From Nitrospira sp. (GTDB taxonomy: Bacteria; Nitrospirota; Nitrospiria; Nitrospirales; Nitrospiraceae), in contig JADLEJ010000007.1 of NCBI GenBank assembly GCA_020846195.1, positions 105,342 to 169,341 on the forward strand: a stretch of DNA of 64,000 bases, in the 5' to 3' direction. Numbering within the stretch: the first letter of the stretch is position 1; every line of letters begins with the position of its first letter. Of the stretch, positions 63,297-64,000 are shown one piece after another. The notes under the pieces were generated by a model. The model was not told the DNA's origin. It saw only the letters and a list, made by a program, of their open reading frames with translations, and did not search any database. Made by a program: the position numbers and the translations under genes.

Positions 63297-64000
63297 TTAC
63301 CCCTGCCCCTCACAGGGCTCAGACCGGCCAAGCTCAAGTGCCACCCAGCCTTCCTGCTCGCGCCGATGAATCGGGTACAGTCCCAAAGAGGCATACCGCG
63401 CCATCACCTCATCCACTTGTTCAACCAACAGGCCTGAAAAAAAGAGCCGGGACCCGGCCAGGCCATAGGCCGCGACCTCATCGGCCAGCAGCAAGAGCGT
63501 CTGCCGATCGATATTGGCGACCACCAGCTCCGGCCTCATCCCAGCAGCCACGTCGGACAATGTCCCGCAGACAAATTCCAATTCCTGGCCGAAGGCATTC
63601 TGGCTCGCACATTCCCGAGCGCAGTCCACCGCCACCGGATCGATTTCGACCCCGACGGCCAACCGCGCGCCCAGCCGCAACGCCGCCATCGCAAGAATGC
63701 CGCTGCCGGCGCCGACATCGAGCACCGTTTCGCCGCCGCGAATCAGCTCTTCCAGCCACTCCAGCAACATGCGGGTCGTCGCGTGATGACCCGTCCCGAA
63801 GGCCTGTTTAGGGTCGAGAATAATATCGAGATCCCCGTCCAGCAATGACGCGGACTCCCAACTGGGCCTGATTACCAATCGGCGCCCGACCCGGAGCGGC
63901 TTGACCGACAGCGCCCACTGACGGTTCCAATCCTGATGCGGCAGATCCCCGACCTGGACCGTCTCACTGCTCTGCCCAGATGGATCGAGTCGATCGAGCG
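63297..64000 (-). CDS. prmA: Ribosomal protein L11 methyltransferase, 5' end outside the window
   Basis: The reading frame is open to the right edge, so only the C-terminal 233 residues are seen. They contain LDPKQAFGTGHHATTRM, AdoMet motif I VLDVGAGSGILAMAAL, motif II VGVEIDPVAV and VVANIDRQTL, all typical of PrmA. It trimethylates ribosomal protein L11. Frame continues past an apparent TTG at 63878, which is internal. Confidence 0.9.
   Translation of the reverse strand, partial: LDRLDPSGQSSETVQVGDLPHQDWNRQWALSVKPLRVGRRLVIRPSWESASLLDGDLDIILDPKQAFGTGHHATTRMLLEWLEELIRGGETVLDVGAGSGILAMAALRLGARLAVGVEIDPVAVDCARECASQNAFGQELEFVCGTLSDVAAGMRPELVVANIDRQTLLLLADEVAAYGLAGSRLFFSGLLVEQVDEVMARYASLGLYPIHRREQEGWVALELGRSEPCEGQG

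Overview
The window looks like a chromosomal segment of a Nitrospira-type bacterium (phylum Nitrospirota). Signs of this are the high GC content, a cytochrome b fused to a C-terminal cytochrome c domain beside a Rieske protein, a split two-subunit pyruvate carboxylase of the kind used with a reductive TCA cycle, many sigma54-type regulators, several SUMF1-fold proteins, and a family of about 125-bp imperfect palindromic repeats. The lineage is inferred from gene content; no 16S rRNA gene is present.

Layout. 1-6 kb (minus strand): the start of a phosphoketolase, acetate kinase, a HAD hydrolase, then a bc1-like module (cytochrome b/c fusion, Rieske protein, a c'-like cytochrome), a CopD-like membrane protein and an outer-membrane barrel. 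6-20.5 kb (minus): the most distinctive part. It holds two SUMF1-fold lipoprotein-like or secreted proteins, a cupredoxin-like protein with a carboxypeptidase-regulatory domain, a 1646-residue multicopper oxidase, a PAS/AAA+ sigma54 activator, a receiver protein with Glu in place of the phospho-Asp, a triple-PAS histidine kinase and an NtrC-type regulator. I read sigma54 promoters in front of the oxidase and in front of the receiver/activator pair, so these genes look like a regulatory cascade ending in the oxidase. 20.5-24 kb: pqiA (split in two), pqiB and pqiC, an intermembrane lipid-transport system. 24-26.6 kb: small membrane and periplasmic proteins and a DUF4403 protein.

26.6-29.5 kb: an accessory patch next to a tRNA-Ala gene, with a vapBC-like module whose toxin is frameshifted, a lone HicB-like protein, and a methyltransferase/endonuclease pair with lower GC. 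29.7-36.7 kb: purN-purM, a DUF4197 lipoprotein, an NtrX/NtrY-like two-component system and a DUF1844 protein. 36.8-45.5 kb: mazG, haem synthesis (hemE-hemH-hemY), a fatty-acid desaturase, an EamA transporter and small conserved proteins. 45.7-47.5 kb: FmdB, a PstS-like binding protein and an IPT/TIG protein.

47.5-48.1 kb is decayed DNA with remnants of an RHS/YD-repeat gene and of another surface protein. 48-62 kb (plus strand): pyruvate carboxylase subunits, an alpha/beta hydrolase lipoprotein, a one-Cys Tpx-like lipoprotein, a SthA-like flavoprotein, tenA and thiD (thiamine salvage), a FlgO-like protein, a His-rich polytopic membrane protein, and a fibronectin-III surface protein behind a perfect sigma54 promoter. 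The window ends (minus) with a third SUMF1-fold gene whose 5' end lies inside a palindromic repeat, a methyltransferase, a MOSC protein and the C-terminal part of prmA.
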